Shown here: positions 9,051 through 17,907 of the stretch, one piece after another
Numbering within the stretch: position 1 is the stretch's first letter
Layout: each line of letters starts with the position of its first letter
Source of the DNA: Paenibacillus sp. NEAU-GSW1
GTDB taxonomy: Bacteria > Bacillota > Bacilli > Paenibacillales > Paenibacillaceae
Assembly: GCF_009737085.1 (NCBI RefSeq)
Contig: NZ_WOVL01000011.1
Location: 111,265-175,264 of the forward strand
DNA length: 64,000 nt
Direction of reading: 5' to 3'
Made by a program: the position numbers and the translations under genes
Notes under the pieces: generated by a model
Databases searched by the model: none
What the model was told of the DNA's origin: nothing
What the model saw: the letters and a program-made list of their open reading frames with translations, nothing else

Positions 9051-9095
9051 GCATGCGTTCGTTACAATAAGATTCATGAAGGGACGGCATGATCC

Positions 9096-9124
9096 GTATA
9101 TTTTCACCAGTCAACCTTATACTA
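9096..9124 (+). promoter_or_regulatory. Sigma-G-like promoter for tepA
   Basis: GTATA (9096-9100), 17 bases, TATACTA (9118-9124) resembles the sigma-G consensus gHATR-N17/18-CATnMTA with one mismatch in the -10. It lies after the dapA terminator, about 50 bases before the tepA start. Forespore use is an inference. Confidence 0.45.
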
Positions 9125-9178
9125 TGACGAGCCGCAGCATTCTGCAGCATCATAGTCATTAGAGGGGGATTTCATGCC

Positions 9179-9940
9179 ATGTGGCGCCAAAGTTATTCCA
9201 ATAGCGAAATGAACGAACAACCGGAGACGGGTGCAGAGGATAAGAAAAAAAATATCGTCGAGACGATTCAGCAGTTGGGCCAGACTTCAACGCCTTCATC
9301 AGCGGATTCCAATATTCATTGCATGACGATTATCGGGCAGGTAGAGGGACATATCGTACTGCCTCCGCAGAACAAAACAACGAAATATGAGCATCTTATC
9401 CCTCAGCTGGTGGCGGCCGAGCAAAATCCGAAAATCGAAGGTATTCTTATTGTTCTGAATACAGTTGGCGGCGATGTGGAAGCCGGGCTTGCCATAGCGG
9501 AAATGATAGCTTCTTTGTCGAAGCCAACAGTTACGCTCGTGCTTGGCGGGGGCCATTCGATTGGCGTGCCGATAGCTGTTGCCGGAAATATGTCTTATAT
9601 CGCCGCGACTGCCACCATGACGATCCACCCGATTCGATTGAACGGGTTAGTGATCGGCGTGCCGCAAACGTTCGAATATTTGGATAAAATGCAGGAACGC
9701 GTCGTACGATTCGTTACACAAAATTCTAAAGTGTCGGAAGAAACGTTTAAAGAATTAATGTTCAAGACAGGAGAGCTGACACGCGATATCGGAACGACCG
9801 TCATTGGTTCTGATGCGGTCAAGCACGGCTTAATTGACGCAGTCGGCGGGCTTGGCGACGCGCTTAAAGAATTGAATCGCCGAATTGCGGAGCGCAAATC
9901 CGAGCTCCATTCAGCGAATTCGACGGGAGTGTATAACTAA
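9179..9940 (+). CDS. tepA: ClpP-like protease TepA
   Basis: A Clp-family serine protease-like protein of 253 residues, known in B. subtilis as TepA, which helps degrade small acid-soluble spore proteins at outgrowth. After a polar, unstructured N terminus (about residues 1-45) comes the ClpP/crotonase fold. The catalytic serine is likely S127 in [10 protein letters not shown] and the histidine H150 in [20 protein letters not shown] is the ClpP-type oxyanion segment. GGGGG precedes the ATG by about ten bases. The stop overlaps ylzJ (TAATG). The upstream region has a terminator and a sigma-G-like promoter, and lacks the rnjB gene found here in B. subtilis. Confidence 0.9.
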   Translation: MWRQSYSNSEMNEQPETGAEDKKKNIVETIQQLGQTSTPSSADSNIHCMTIIGQVEGHIVLPPQNKTTKYEHLIPQLVAAEQNPKIEGILIVLNTVGGDVEAGLAIAEMIASLSKPTVTLVLGGGHSIGVPIAVAGNMSYIAATATMTIHPIRLNGLVIGVPQTFEYLDKMQERVVRFVTQNSKVSEETFKELMFKTGELTRDIGTTVIGSDAVKHGLIDAVGGLGDALKELNRRIAERKSELHSANSTGVYN

Positions 9941-10179
9941 TGACTCTCTATACAATCATGCCTCTTGAGACGGTTTTCGAGCAAATGCATAACGGCAATG
10001 AAGCCGAACGGCCTGTTCAAATTTGGTGGAACGGCATTCATATGGAGGTTGAGCCCATTGCGCCCGGCATGGGAAAAATCGTCCGTCTGCTCCAATGCCA
10101 GCTCGACGATTATTTGAATCCCGGTTTATTTCCAGGCACCGTCGTTATGTTTGGCAGCCATCAGAGTGCTCAGGGATAA
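9940..10179 (+). CDS. ylzJ: YlzJ-like small protein
   Basis: A 79-residue protein of the Bacillales YlzJ family, function unknown. Its start overlaps the tepA stop by one base, indicating translational coupling. Visible features are a Trp/His central segment (VQIWWNGIHMEVEP) and a C-terminal LNPGLFPGTVV stretch. No membrane segment or signal peptide. The same tepA-ylzJ-spoIIIE order occurs in B. subtilis. Confidence 0.85.
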   Translation: MTLYTIMPLETVFEQMHNGNEAERPVQIWWNGIHMEVEPIAPGMGKIVRLLQCQLDDYLNPGLFPGTVVMFGSHQSAQG

Positions 10180-10212
10180 AAGGAGCCGATAGGAACATTT
10201 GTCCACCTATGG

Positions 10213-10218
10213 TATAAT
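10213..10218 (+). promoter_or_regulatory. Possible -10 element upstream of spoIIIE
   Basis: A perfect TATAAT lies 23 bases before the TTG start of spoIIIE; a convincing -35 at the right distance is not seen, so this is tentative. Confidence 0.3.
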
Positions 10219-10240
10219 GTATAACCAGAGGTGACGAGAG

Positions 10241-13003
10241 TTGGCTAAAAAGAGAAGAAAAAAGAAGTCGATTGCGGCTCATTTAAAATATGAAGTTTAT
10301 GGCATTTTACTTATCACCGTATCCGTCATTGCGCTGTCCGGCAGCGCGACCGTCGGACGGTCGCTATCCAGGCTGTTCGGCCTTTTCCTTGGCAAGTTTT
10401 ATTTTGTATTGGCGTTAGTCGGCATTTATGTCGGACTGGCGGTTATGGTAAAACGGGTATGGCCAAAAGGATGGTCGAACAGAAGGACGGGCATATTGCT
10501 GTTTGTGCTGGCGTTGACGCTTTGGAGCTCAGTAGCTGAAATTGACAAAATGTTAACGCCTTCAACCGAATTGTCGGGAGGCATCATATTTAGTCAATTA
10601 AATGATAATATTCGCTATGAATTGCTTGCCTTCGATACAGCGGATACGCGGCCAATGAATGAAAAGGCTATAAGCGGCGGCTATATCGGAGCGATTCAAT
10701 ATTCAATGTTGTTTATGCTGTTCGGATATTTTGGCGCCAAGCTCGTAATGTGGGTAATGTTTGCAATTGCAATCATGCTGATGACAGGCAAATCCTACGT
10801 CGAGATGGGCAGCTTCGTCAAAACGAAGCTCGTGCGCCTGTTCAAGCTGCTGTCGGCAAAATGGTCCCATCGAGCAGCACTGCGTTCAGCAACAGCTGCT
10901 GCAGCCGCAAAATCGGCGAAAGCCGACGACGACAACAATCAAGGCTACATGCAGGACGACGGTATCGAGGATGACGATCAAATCCCGATTATGCCGCGCC
11001 GTCAAAAACGTTCGTTATTTTTCTCGTGGCGGCAACAGCTGGAGAAGGCGGAGGATGCCCATGCTGACAATGCAAGCAAGCAAGCTTCTTACGACGATTG
11101 GTCGCTTGAAGACGAGGATTATGCGAGCCAGCAAAGAAACGGCAAAAATCCTCATTGGGCAACGGAATGGGAACAGGAAGAGTGGGATCGAAACGGAGAG
11201 CAGGAAACGGTACATAATGACGGCTTGAAAGCTAGAATGGATAATGAATCTGACGAATTGGATCCGTATCCGGCTCCTGAAGCTGCGGTTCCAAATCCTA
11301 TCGAAACCGGAGCAGAAGACCGATGGGCTGATGAAACCCCATGGCCGCAAGCGGACGCGGATTATCATGGCAATGAAGAATCGCGCTATATTGCCGGCCA
11401 TTCGGATGTAGAAGCGAATTCGAATCATCATGCAGGCCATCGCGATCCATACGTGCACGAACAAGAGGAAGAGGAGCAAGTCGAGCAAATTACGGCGTTC
11501 GATAAACAACTGACTTCCGGGAAGAACAATCCGGCTCCGATAGCTTCACCGCCATCGGAGCCGGTCGTTCCGGTGCAAAAACCGTATATGCTGCCGCCAT
11601 TCTCGTTGCTTGCAAAGCCCAGCCTGCTGGCGAGAGGCGTTGACGGCAACGATATGGACGCGAAGCGAAAGCTGGAAGCGACACTCGAAAGCTTTGGCGT
11701 GCGCGCCAAAGTATTAAACGTTGTACGCGGCCCTGCTGTAACGCGATACGAAGTGCAGCCGGCAACCGGCGTTAAAGTAAGCCGAATTGTCAATCTGACG
11801 GACGATATCGCGCTGGCGCTTGCCGCCAAAGATATCCGGATGGAAGCGCCGATCCCCGGGAAGTCGGCCATCGGCATCGAAGTGCCGAATATGGAAGTAT
11901 CGGTTGTTACGATGCGTGAAGTGATGGAGACGCCGGAATTCCAAAATGCGCCTTCCAAGCTGTCAATTTCATTTGGACGCGATATTTCCGGCCAGCCGAT
12001 TATCGGCAATTTGGCGCGTATGCCCCATTTGCTTGTAGCAGGCGCGACAGGCTCAGGCAAATCCGTTTGTATAAACGGCATTATTACGAGCATTTTGTAC
12101 AAAGCGAAGCCGGACGAAGTGAAATTTCTAATGGTCGATCCGAAGATGGTCGAGCTTAACGTATACAACGGCATTCCGCATTTGCTTGCGCCGGTTGTAA
12201 CCGATCCGCGAAGAGCTTCCCTTGCGCTGAAAAAAATTGTCGTCGAGATGGAAAAACGGTACGAGTTGTTCTCCAAATCGAGCACGCGCAACATTGAAGG
12301 CTATAACAACTTGATGATCGACAATCCCAAGGCTGTACTGCCCTACATCGTCGTTATCGTGGATGAGCTTGCAGACTTGATGATGGTTGCGGCAAACGAT
12401 GTGGAAGATTCCATTGCGCGGCTCGCCCAAATGGCGCGCGCGGCCGGCATCCATCTCATAATTGCGACGCAGCGTCCGTCGGTTGACGTAATTACCGGCG
12501 TTATTAAAGCAAACATTCCTTCGCGTATCGCATTTGGCGTATCTTCGCAAGTCGATTCGCGTACGATCCTCGATATGGTTGGCGCCGAGAAACTGCTCGG
12601 CCGCGGCGATATGCTGTACTTGCCGGTAGGCATGTCCAAGCCGATCCGCGTACAGGGTGCGTTTCTGTCCGATCAAGAAGTGGAATCGCTCGTTGAATTT
12701 TCACGGGGCCAGGCGGAGGCTGAATATAAAGAGGATCTTGTTCCCGAGGTGGAAGAGGAGGATACCTCCAATCCGGAAGAAATTTTGGACGAACTGTATG
12801 ACCAGGCGGTTACGATCGTAATCGAGGCGAAGCAAGCATCCGTCTCACTGCTGCAGCGCCGGATGCGTATTGGTTATACGCGGGCAGCCCGATTGATCGA
12901 TCAGATGGAGGCGCGGGGAATTGTCGGCCCTTATGAGGGCAGCAAACCGCGCGAGGTACTTATGACCATGGACCAATTTCAAGCTGGACGAATCCCCTCG
13001 TAA
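10241..13003 (+). CDS. spoIIIE: DNA translocase FtsK/SpoIIIE
   Basis: ATP-driven DNA pump that clears chromosomes from the division septum and, in sporulation, moves DNA into the forespore. The TTG start at 10241 has AGAGGTG seven bases upstream. Order: basic N terminus (KKRRKKK), four membrane segments (about residues 20-185), a long acidic Asp/Glu/His-rich linker (about 210-455), the RecA-like motor with Walker A GATGSGKS at 601-608 and Walker [14 protein letters not shown], and the winged-helix gamma domain ([20 protein letters not shown]). At 920 residues it is over 100 longer than B. subtilis SpoIIIE, mostly in the linker. The position after tepA-ylzJ identifies it as SpoIIIE rather than SftA. 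Confidence 0.95.
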   Translation: MAKKRRKKKSIAAHLKYEVYGILLITVSVIALSGSATVGRSLSRLFGLFLGKFYFVLALVGIYVGLAVMVKRVWPKGWSNRRTGILLFVLALTLWSSVAEIDKMLTPSTELSGGIIFSQLNDNIRYELLAFDTADTRPMNEKAISGGYIGAIQYSMLFMLFGYFGAKLVMWVMFAIAIMLMTGKSYVEMGSFVKTKLVRLFKLLSAKWSHRAALRSATAAAAAKSAKADDDNNQGYMQDDGIEDDDQIPIMPRRQKRSLFFSWRQQLEKAEDAHADNASKQASYDDWSLEDEDYASQQRNGKNPHWATEWEQEEWDRNGEQETVHNDGLKARMDNESDELDPYPAPEAAVPNPIETGAEDRWADETPWPQADADYHGNEESRYIAGHSDVEANSNHHAGHRDPYVHEQEEEEQVEQITAFDKQLTSGKNNPAPIASPPSEPVVPVQKPYMLPPFSLLAKPSLLARGVDGNDMDAKRKLEATLESFGVRAKVLNVVRGPAVTRYEVQPATGVKVSRIVNLTDDIALALAAKDIRMEAPIPGKSAIGIEVPNMEVSVVTMREVMETPEFQNAPSKLSISFGRDISGQPIIGNLARMPHLLVAGATGSGKSVCINGIITSILYKAKPDEVKFLMVDPKMVELNVYNGIPHLLAPVVTDPRRASLALKKIVVEMEKRYELFSKSSTRNIEGYNNLMIDNPKAVLPYIVVIVDELADLMMVAANDVEDSIARLAQMARAAGIHLIIATQRPSVDVITGVIKANIPSRIAFGVSSQVDSRTILDMVGAEKLLGRGDMLYLPVGMSKPIRVQGAFLSDQEVESLVEFSRGQAEAEYKEDLVPEVEEEDTSNPEEILDELYDQAVTIVIEAKQASVSLLQRRMRIGYTRAARLIDQMEARGIVGPYEGSKPREVLMTMDQFQAGRIPS

Positions 13004-13049
13004 TCTCGCCGTACCGCAGTTGTCCATGCTGCCATTACTGCCAAACGAT

Positions 13050-13079
13050 GCATAGAAGGTGGGACGCTTTCTCATACTA
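13050..13079 (+). promoter_or_regulatory. Sigma-G promoter for the cortex-lytic enzyme gene
   Basis: GCATA (13050-13054), 18 bases, CATACTA (13073-13079) matches the sigma-G consensus gHATR-N18-CATnMTA fully. It lies 57 bases before the ATG. B. subtilis sleB is a sigma-G gene, which agrees. Confidence 0.75.
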
Positions 13080-13136
13080 CTGTTAGCAACGCTTCTATTA
13101 AGCGGACTAACTTGCATGAGAAAGGCAGATCCCTAG

Positions 13137-13925
13137 ATGAGAAATCGTTTGATTGTAGTGACCGCGTTAATCGTAATGCTCGTATTCGGCACTTTTTCGG
13201 TGCAGCATATGATAAACGGAAAAACGGCCGAAACGTTCAGCAACGCTATACTTAAGGTCGGTTCCTCAGGCAAGGATGTATACGAGCTGCAAGGAAGGCT
13301 AAAGCACTTAGGCTTTTTCAACGGCAAAATTGACGGCCAATTCGGGACAAGCACAAAAAACGCCGTAACTTGGTTTCAATGGAAGTTCGGCATGAAGTCG
13401 GATGGAGTCGTCGGCGCTAAGACGAAGCTGAAACTATGGGAAGCGACGAAAAACTGGAAGCCGACGGCCGAGGATTCGGGCCAAACTACTTCCGGCGGCT
13501 CGAGCTCTAGCGGCGGTTCAAATACGACTGAAAAAGCGACATCGCTCGAGAAATCGAATAAGCTCGGCTTGACCGCAGGCGATTTGAAAATTATGGCCAA
13601 CGCTGTGTACGGCGAGGCGCGCGGCGAGCCTTACGAAGGGCAGGTTGCTGTTGCGGCTGTTATTCTGAACCGGCTGCAATCGCCAAGCTTCCCGAATTCG
13701 ATATCAGGCGTTATTTTTCAGCCAGGCGCATTTACAGCAGTTGCTGACGGCCAAATCTGGCTGACGCCTAACGAGAAAGCGGCGCAAGCCGTGCAAGATG
13801 CAATTGCCGGCTGGGACCCTTCCGGCGGCTGTCTGTACTATTTCAATCCGGAGACAGCAACCTCCAAATGGATTTGGACTAGGCCGCAAGTGAAGACGAT
13901 CGGCAAACATATATTCTGTATGTAA
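13137..13925 (+). CDS. sleB: Spore cortex-lytic enzyme (SleB-type cell wall hydrolase)
   Basis: Lytic transglycosylase-type hydrolase expected to degrade spore cortex during germination. The 262-residue protein has a signal peptide (residues 2-22), a peptidoglycan-binding domain 1 repeat (about 40-100; GSSGKDVYELQGRL), a Ser/Gly/Thr linker (about 115-145), and a Hydrolase_2 domain (about 150-262) with the catalytic-type glutamate in VYGEARGEPYEGQ. An in-frame TAG directly precedes the ATG, fixing the start; AGAAAGG lies 11 bases upstream. No ypeB partner follows, unlike canonical sleB-ypeB operons, so this may be a SleB paralogue. It has its own sigma-G-like promoter and terminator. Confidence 0.88.
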   Translation: MRNRLIVVTALIVMLVFGTFSVQHMINGKTAETFSNAILKVGSSGKDVYELQGRLKHLGFFNGKIDGQFGTSTKNAVTWFQWKFGMKSDGVVGAKTKLKLWEATKNWKPTAEDSGQTTSGGSSSSGGSNTTEKATSLEKSNKLGLTAGDLKIMANAVYGEARGEPYEGQVAVAAVILNRLQSPSFPNSISGVIFQPGAFTAVADGQIWLTPNEKAAQAVQDAIAGWDPSGGCLYYFNPETATSKWIWTRPQVKTIGKHIFCM

Positions 13926-13930
13926 TAGAC

Positions 13931-13972
13931 GAAGAAGCAACCTGAAGCCGCGCGAGGCCAGGTTGCTTCTTC
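13931..13972 (+). terminator. Rho-independent terminator after the cortex hydrolase gene
   Basis: GAAGAAGCAACCTG pairs perfectly with CAGGTTGCTTCTTC over 14 bases; the loop is GC-rich. T-richness is within the descending stem. Confidence 0.75.
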
Positions 13973-14072
13973 CATTTCGCATCGGTTAGAATGGTATAGG
14001 CAATATGCAACTGGAATACATTTACTCCAACAGAACCAAACTGCAGTTTTATTCGAGGAAGGAGCTAACGGA

Positions 14073-15347
14073 GTGACACTATTTGAGAGAGGGCAGCTTG
14101 GCCGTATTCGGCTTCATGTGCTGCCGACGAAACGATTCAAAACGTTTGCAATTTCATTGTTTGCTGGTGTGCCGCTATCGGAGGACTCCGTAACCGAAAC
14201 GGCGCTTGCTCCTTTTGTCCTTCGCCGAGGCACCGCTTCAACGCCTGAGACGAAGGCATTCCGGGAAAGGCTGGACGATTTGTACGGCGCCGGCTTTGGC
14301 TTTGATGTATATAAAAGAGGCGATTCGCAAATCGTTCAATTTCGCATGGATGTCATCAACGACCAATTCGTATCGTCGAACAGTCCGCTGCTTGACGAGT
14401 CGTTAAAGCTGCTTGGCGAGGTCATTACCGATCCTTGCACAGAAAACGGCGCGTTCCGGGCTAAATATGTGGAGGCGGAGAAGCAAACGCTGAAAAAACG
14501 TCTCGAAGCGATCGTTAATGATAAAATTCGCTACGCGGCAGAACGCTGCCTAGAAGAGATGTGCGAGGGCGAGCCGTATCGTCTTCACCCGCTTGGCAAG
14601 CTGGCCGATCTCGACGGCATTACGCCGCAATCGCTGTATGCGGCTTATGAAAATTGGCAAAACACAGCCGCGTTTGATTTATACGTGGTAGGCGATACAT
14701 CGCTTGCCGAAGTAACGGCGCTCGTTCAGCATTATTTCCGTCCGAAAGCGGGCGTTCCGGCTGTTTACTCGCTTCCTGAATTGACGCGCGAAGACCGTGA
14801 AGTCAAGACGGTTGTCGAGCAAATGGACGTTAATCAAGGCAAATTGAATCTGGGCCTTCGCACAGGCATCGGCTACAGTGATGACGACTACGCGGCTTCG
14901 CTGATGTATAACGGCATTTTGGGCGGATATCCGCATTCCAAACTGTTTTTAAACGTAAGGGAGAAGGAGAGCTTGGCTTATTATGCCGCATCGCGTTTGG
15001 ACGGACATAAAGGGCTATGTACGATACAGTCCGGCATCGAAATTGCAAATTACGAACGTGCGGTAACGATTATTAAGGAGCAATTGGAAAGCATGAAACG
15101 CGGCGAGCTCTCCGAGCTGGAACTGAATCAGACGAAAGCGATGATTTCCAATCATTTGCGGGAGCTGCAGGACAGCGCCTACGAAATGATCGCCTATGAT
15201 TTCAACTCGGTGCTTTCCGGCAAAGACCGCAGCGCGCAAGAGCTGCTTGAACAAGTGCAGTCTGTCACGTCTGCCGATATTGTGCGCGTGGCGAACAAAG
15301 TGAAGCTCGATACGATCTACTACTTGCGTGACCGGAAGGAGGCTTAA
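14073..15347 (+). CDS. ymfF: M16-family protease homologue without zinc motif (YmfF)
   Basis: A 424-residue M16 (insulinase/AlbF-like) protein. Where active members carry HxxEH, this one reads ALAPFVLRRGT, so it is predicted to be catalytically inactive. The second half keeps the family signature (GGYPHSKLFLNVREKESLAYY). GTG start with GAAGGAG upstream. It lies five bases before ymfH, whose product has an intact motif; an inactive/active pair is typical of heterodimeric M16 processing enzymes. The substrate is unknown. Confidence 0.9.
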   Translation: MTLFERGQLGRIRLHVLPTKRFKTFAISLFAGVPLSEDSVTETALAPFVLRRGTASTPETKAFRERLDDLYGAGFGFDVYKRGDSQIVQFRMDVINDQFVSSNSPLLDESLKLLGEVITDPCTENGAFRAKYVEAEKQTLKKRLEAIVNDKIRYAAERCLEEMCEGEPYRLHPLGKLADLDGITPQSLYAAYENWQNTAAFDLYVVGDTSLAEVTALVQHYFRPKAGVPAVYSLPELTREDREVKTVVEQMDVNQGKLNLGLRTGIGYSDDDYAASLMYNGILGGYPHSKLFLNVREKESLAYYAASRLDGHKGLCTIQSGIEIANYERAVTIIKEQLESMKRGELSELELNQTKAMISNHLRELQDSAYEMIAYDFNSVLSGKDRSAQELLEQVQSVTSADIVRVANKVKLDTIYYLRDRKEA

Positions 15348-15352
15348 CCGCC

Positions 15353-16639
15353 ATGGAGACGCTTGAATATAAAGGGGTGCAGGAAACGCTGTACCGCGAA
15401 GTGCTGGACAACGGACTCGAGGTTGTTGTGCTGCCTAAACCGGGATTTCAAAAAACGTATGCCACTTTCGCAACGAAATACGGTTCCGTCGATAATCAGT
15501 TTGCAGTAAGCAATGACGAGATATCCAGAGTACCGGACGGCATCGCACATTTTCTCGAGCATAAAATGTTCGAAGAGCCGACTGGCGATATTTTTGCAAC
15601 GTTTGCATCCCAAGGCGCCTCGGCCAATGCGTTTACCAGCTTCGACCGCACGGTTTACCTATTTTCCGCAACCGAGCAAATTCCGGCCAATTTGGAAACG
15701 TTGATCGATTTCGTTCAAAACCCTTATTTCACTGACGAGAATGTAAATAAGGAAAAAGGCATTATCGAACAGGAAATCAATATGTACAAAGACAACCCAG
15801 ATTGGCGCGTTTATTTCGGCTTGATCGATGCGATGTACCATACGCACCCGGTTCATATTGATATTGCGGGAACGGTGGAATCGATTTATGAGATCGATAA
15901 GGAGACGCTGTATCGCTGCTATGAAACGTTTTATCATCCTTCCAACATGCTGCTGTTCGTTGTTGGCGGCGTAGATGCGAAGGAAGTGTTTGACCTCGTC
16001 AAAGCGAATCAAGCGCGTAAAAACTTTACGCCGCAGGGCGAAATTCGCCGGTTTTTTGAGGATGAACCTGTCAAAGTAAAAATACCGCGAAAAATTACAC
16101 ATTTGCCGGTTTCACTTCCGAAAGTGATGTTTGGCTTTAAGGAGAAAAAAGTCGGTTTGTCGGGAAAGGCGCTGCTGCAGCAGGAAGTCGTGTCCAAACT
16201 GATGCTTGACGCATTATTCGGCGCGAGTTCGGCGCTTTACCAGGAGCTTTATGAGCAAAATTTGATTTCGGATTCATTTGGCTCCGAATTCAATTCAAGC
16301 GAGGACTATTGCTTCTCGGTTATTGGAGGAGACAGCCCTAATCCGGAGGAGCTGCTCGCCAAAGTTCGCGTCGCTATTGAGCAGGCGCTCACTTCGGGTA
16401 TCGATGAGGAATCGTTCGAGAGATCAAAACGGAAAAAAATTGGCGGTTATTTGCGAATGCTTAATTCCCCGGAAGCGATCGCAGGCGAGTTTACGCGCTA
16501 TCGGTTCCGCAACAGCGATATGTTCGATTTGCTTCAGCTGTATGAGAGCAGTACGCTCGACGATGTAAACGGACGGCTTCGCGAGCATTTCGATTTCGAT
16601 CAACTGGCGATTTCGATCGTCGAGAAAGCGGGCGAATGA
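15353..16639 (+). CDS. ymfH: M16-family zinc protease (YmfH)
   Basis: Active partner of YmfF. The 428-residue protein has the inverted zinc motif HFLEH at residues 66-70 and the downstream glutamate region EKGIIEQEINMYKDNP. The ATG at 15353 is preceded by GGAGG inside the end of ymfF. The stop overlaps the next gene (ATGA). Homologous pairs process small peptides (the AlbEF relatives act on subtilosin), but no peptide gene is seen next to this pair. Confidence 0.93.
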   Translation: METLEYKGVQETLYREVLDNGLEVVVLPKPGFQKTYATFATKYGSVDNQFAVSNDEISRVPDGIAHFLEHKMFEEPTGDIFATFASQGASANAFTSFDRTVYLFSATEQIPANLETLIDFVQNPYFTDENVNKEKGIIEQEINMYKDNPDWRVYFGLIDAMYHTHPVHIDIAGTVESIYEIDKETLYRCYETFYHPSNMLLFVVGGVDAKEVFDLVKANQARKNFTPQGEIRRFFEDEPVKVKIPRKITHLPVSLPKVMFGFKEKKVGLSGKALLQQEVVSKLMLDALFGASSALYQELYEQNLISDSFGSEFNSSEDYCFSVIGGDSPNPEELLAKVRVAIEQALTSGIDEESFERSKRKKIGGYLRMLNSPEAIAGEFTRYRFRNSDMFDLLQLYESSTLDDVNGRLREHFDFDQLAISIVEKAGE

Positions 16640-17382
16640 CCTTAAACCGTCCATCAACCGTGTTGGTCACCGGGGGAAGCCGCGGTATCGGCGCTGCCAT
16701 TGCGCAGCGCTTTGCCGCGGAAGGCGCCAACATTATTATTCATTATTTGGAATCGCATGAAGCAGCCAATGAAACAGCTCGCAAATGCATGGCGCTAGGC
16801 GCCAACGTCATGACGATCAATGCGGATCTCCGATCGAAGGAGCAGCTTATACGCATGAAGGAAAAGCTGGAGTCGCTTCATTTGATGCCGGATATTCTCG
16901 TCAATAACGGCGGCATTTCGCATTACGGCATGCTTATTGACGTAACGGAACAGGAATGGGACGACGTTATGTCCGTTAATTTGAAGGGCATGTTTCTGTG
17001 CAGCCAAATTTTCATGCCGCATATGATCGCCAATCGGTTTGGACGCATTATAAACGTTTCCTCGGTTTGGGGAATGGCCGGAGCGTCTTGCGAAGTGCTG
17101 TATTCAACGACTAAAGGCGGCATGAACGCTTTTACGAAGGCGCTGGCCAAGGAGCTCGCTCCGACCGGCATTACGGTAAACGCTGTTGCGCCTGGAGCGG
17201 TCGATACGATGATGATGAGCGGCTTTGACGATGCGGAGAAGGCAGCGATCGAGCAGGAAATACCGCTCGGCAGATTTGCTCAGCCGGATGAGGTCGCTTC
17301 GCTCGTATATTTCTTATCGTTGCCGGAATCTTCGTACATAACGGGACAGATTATTAGCCCTAACGGCGGTTGGCATACTTAG
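16636..17382 (+). CDS. ymfI: Short-chain dehydrogenase/reductase, FabG-like (YmfI)
   Basis: A 248-residue classical SDR. The cofactor motif TGGSRGIG lies near residue 12, NNGGIS in the middle, and the catalytic YxxxK is YSTTK at 156-160, with NVSSVWG providing the serine; the ending GQIISPNGGWHT is FabG-like. It overlaps ymfH by four bases, so it belongs to the ymfF-H-I operon. The substrate is unknown; related proteins reduce 3-oxoacyl-ACP, but FabG itself is normally encoded in the fab cluster. Confidence 0.9.
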   Translation: MTLNRPSTVLVTGGSRGIGAAIAQRFAAEGANIIIHYLESHEAANETARKCMALGANVMTINADLRSKEQLIRMKEKLESLHLMPDILVNNGGISHYGMLIDVTEQEWDDVMSVNLKGMFLCSQIFMPHMIANRFGRIINVSSVWGMAGASCEVLYSTTKGGMNAFTKALAKELAPTGITVNAVAPGAVDTMMMSGFDDAEKAAIEQEIPLGRFAQPDEVASLVYFLSLPESSYITGQIISPNGGWHT

Positions 17383-17476
17383 TTGCTTCGTTCTCAAGGC
17401 CATGCATAATTCCGAAGCGAAATGGCACAATAATGACTGTTGTTCACTCTTTTCTAAATACGGAGGCGAAGTAACA

Positions 17477-17725
17477 ATGTCAGTGTTAAGCAACTTCGGA
17501 TCGTTTAAGCAGTTTTTGTCAGAGCGTGTGGATCAAGCGAAAACGATGGGAATGACTGAAGAGACGATTGCGAATTTGGCTTATGAGATCGGTTCTTTTC
17601 TCGATGAGAAGGTCGATCCGAAAAATGAGCAGGAGCGCGTATTGAAGGAGCTTTGGGACGCAGGCGACGAGTCCGAGAAAAAAACAATCGCGAATTTGAT
17701 GGTGAAGCTCGTCGGCCATTCGTAA
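17477..17725 (+). CDS. ymfJ: DUF3243 protein (YmfJ)
   Basis: An 82-residue small acidic protein of the DUF3243 family, function unknown. The ATG at 17477 has GGAGGCGA upstream; an earlier in-frame start at 17402 has none. Charged helices (FLSERVDQAKTMG, EQERVLKELWDAGDESEKK) with no membrane segment. Its place between ymfI and ymfK is conserved in Bacillales. Confidence 0.88.
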   Translation: MSVLSNFGSFKQFLSERVDQAKTMGMTEETIANLAYEIGSFLDEKVDPKNEQERVLKELWDAGDESEKKTIANLMVKLVGHS

Positions 17726-17741
17726 AAAGCACTTATAGGAT

Positions 17742-17780
17742 ATTGCAGAAAAGCCTCCCGAACGGAGGCTTTTCTGCAAT
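17742..17780. terminator. Terminator-like perfect inverted repeat after ymfJ
   Basis: ATTGCAGAAAAGCCTCC and GGAGGCTTTTCTGCAAT form a 17-base perfect stem around CGAAC. There is no T run outside the stem, but the TTTT within the descending arm may serve; it could work in both directions. Confidence 0.65.
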
Positions 17781-17907
17781 GTTCCAATAGGAGTTAAAGG
17801 ATTGTGGCGAAAATTGTAGAATAACATTTTTAGTAGCATGGCATTTATGGTATTCTTATTAATGGAGCACGGAAGCAAAGAATACAACAGGCTTAGGGCG
17901 GTGACTT

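Noticed and set aside
13059..13136. 25-codon hydrophobic ORF (GTG start) ending in TAG directly before the cortex hydrolase ATG
   Set aside because: The sigma-G promoter -10 (13073-13079) lies inside it, so the mRNA would start within the frame, and its GTG has no properly spaced binding site. The lipobox-like cysteine is also non-canonical.
17742..17780. Possible small RNA or attachment site at the 17-bp inverted repeat
   Set aside because: The simplest reading is a terminator between ymfJ and ymfK; no promoter or second copy was seen.
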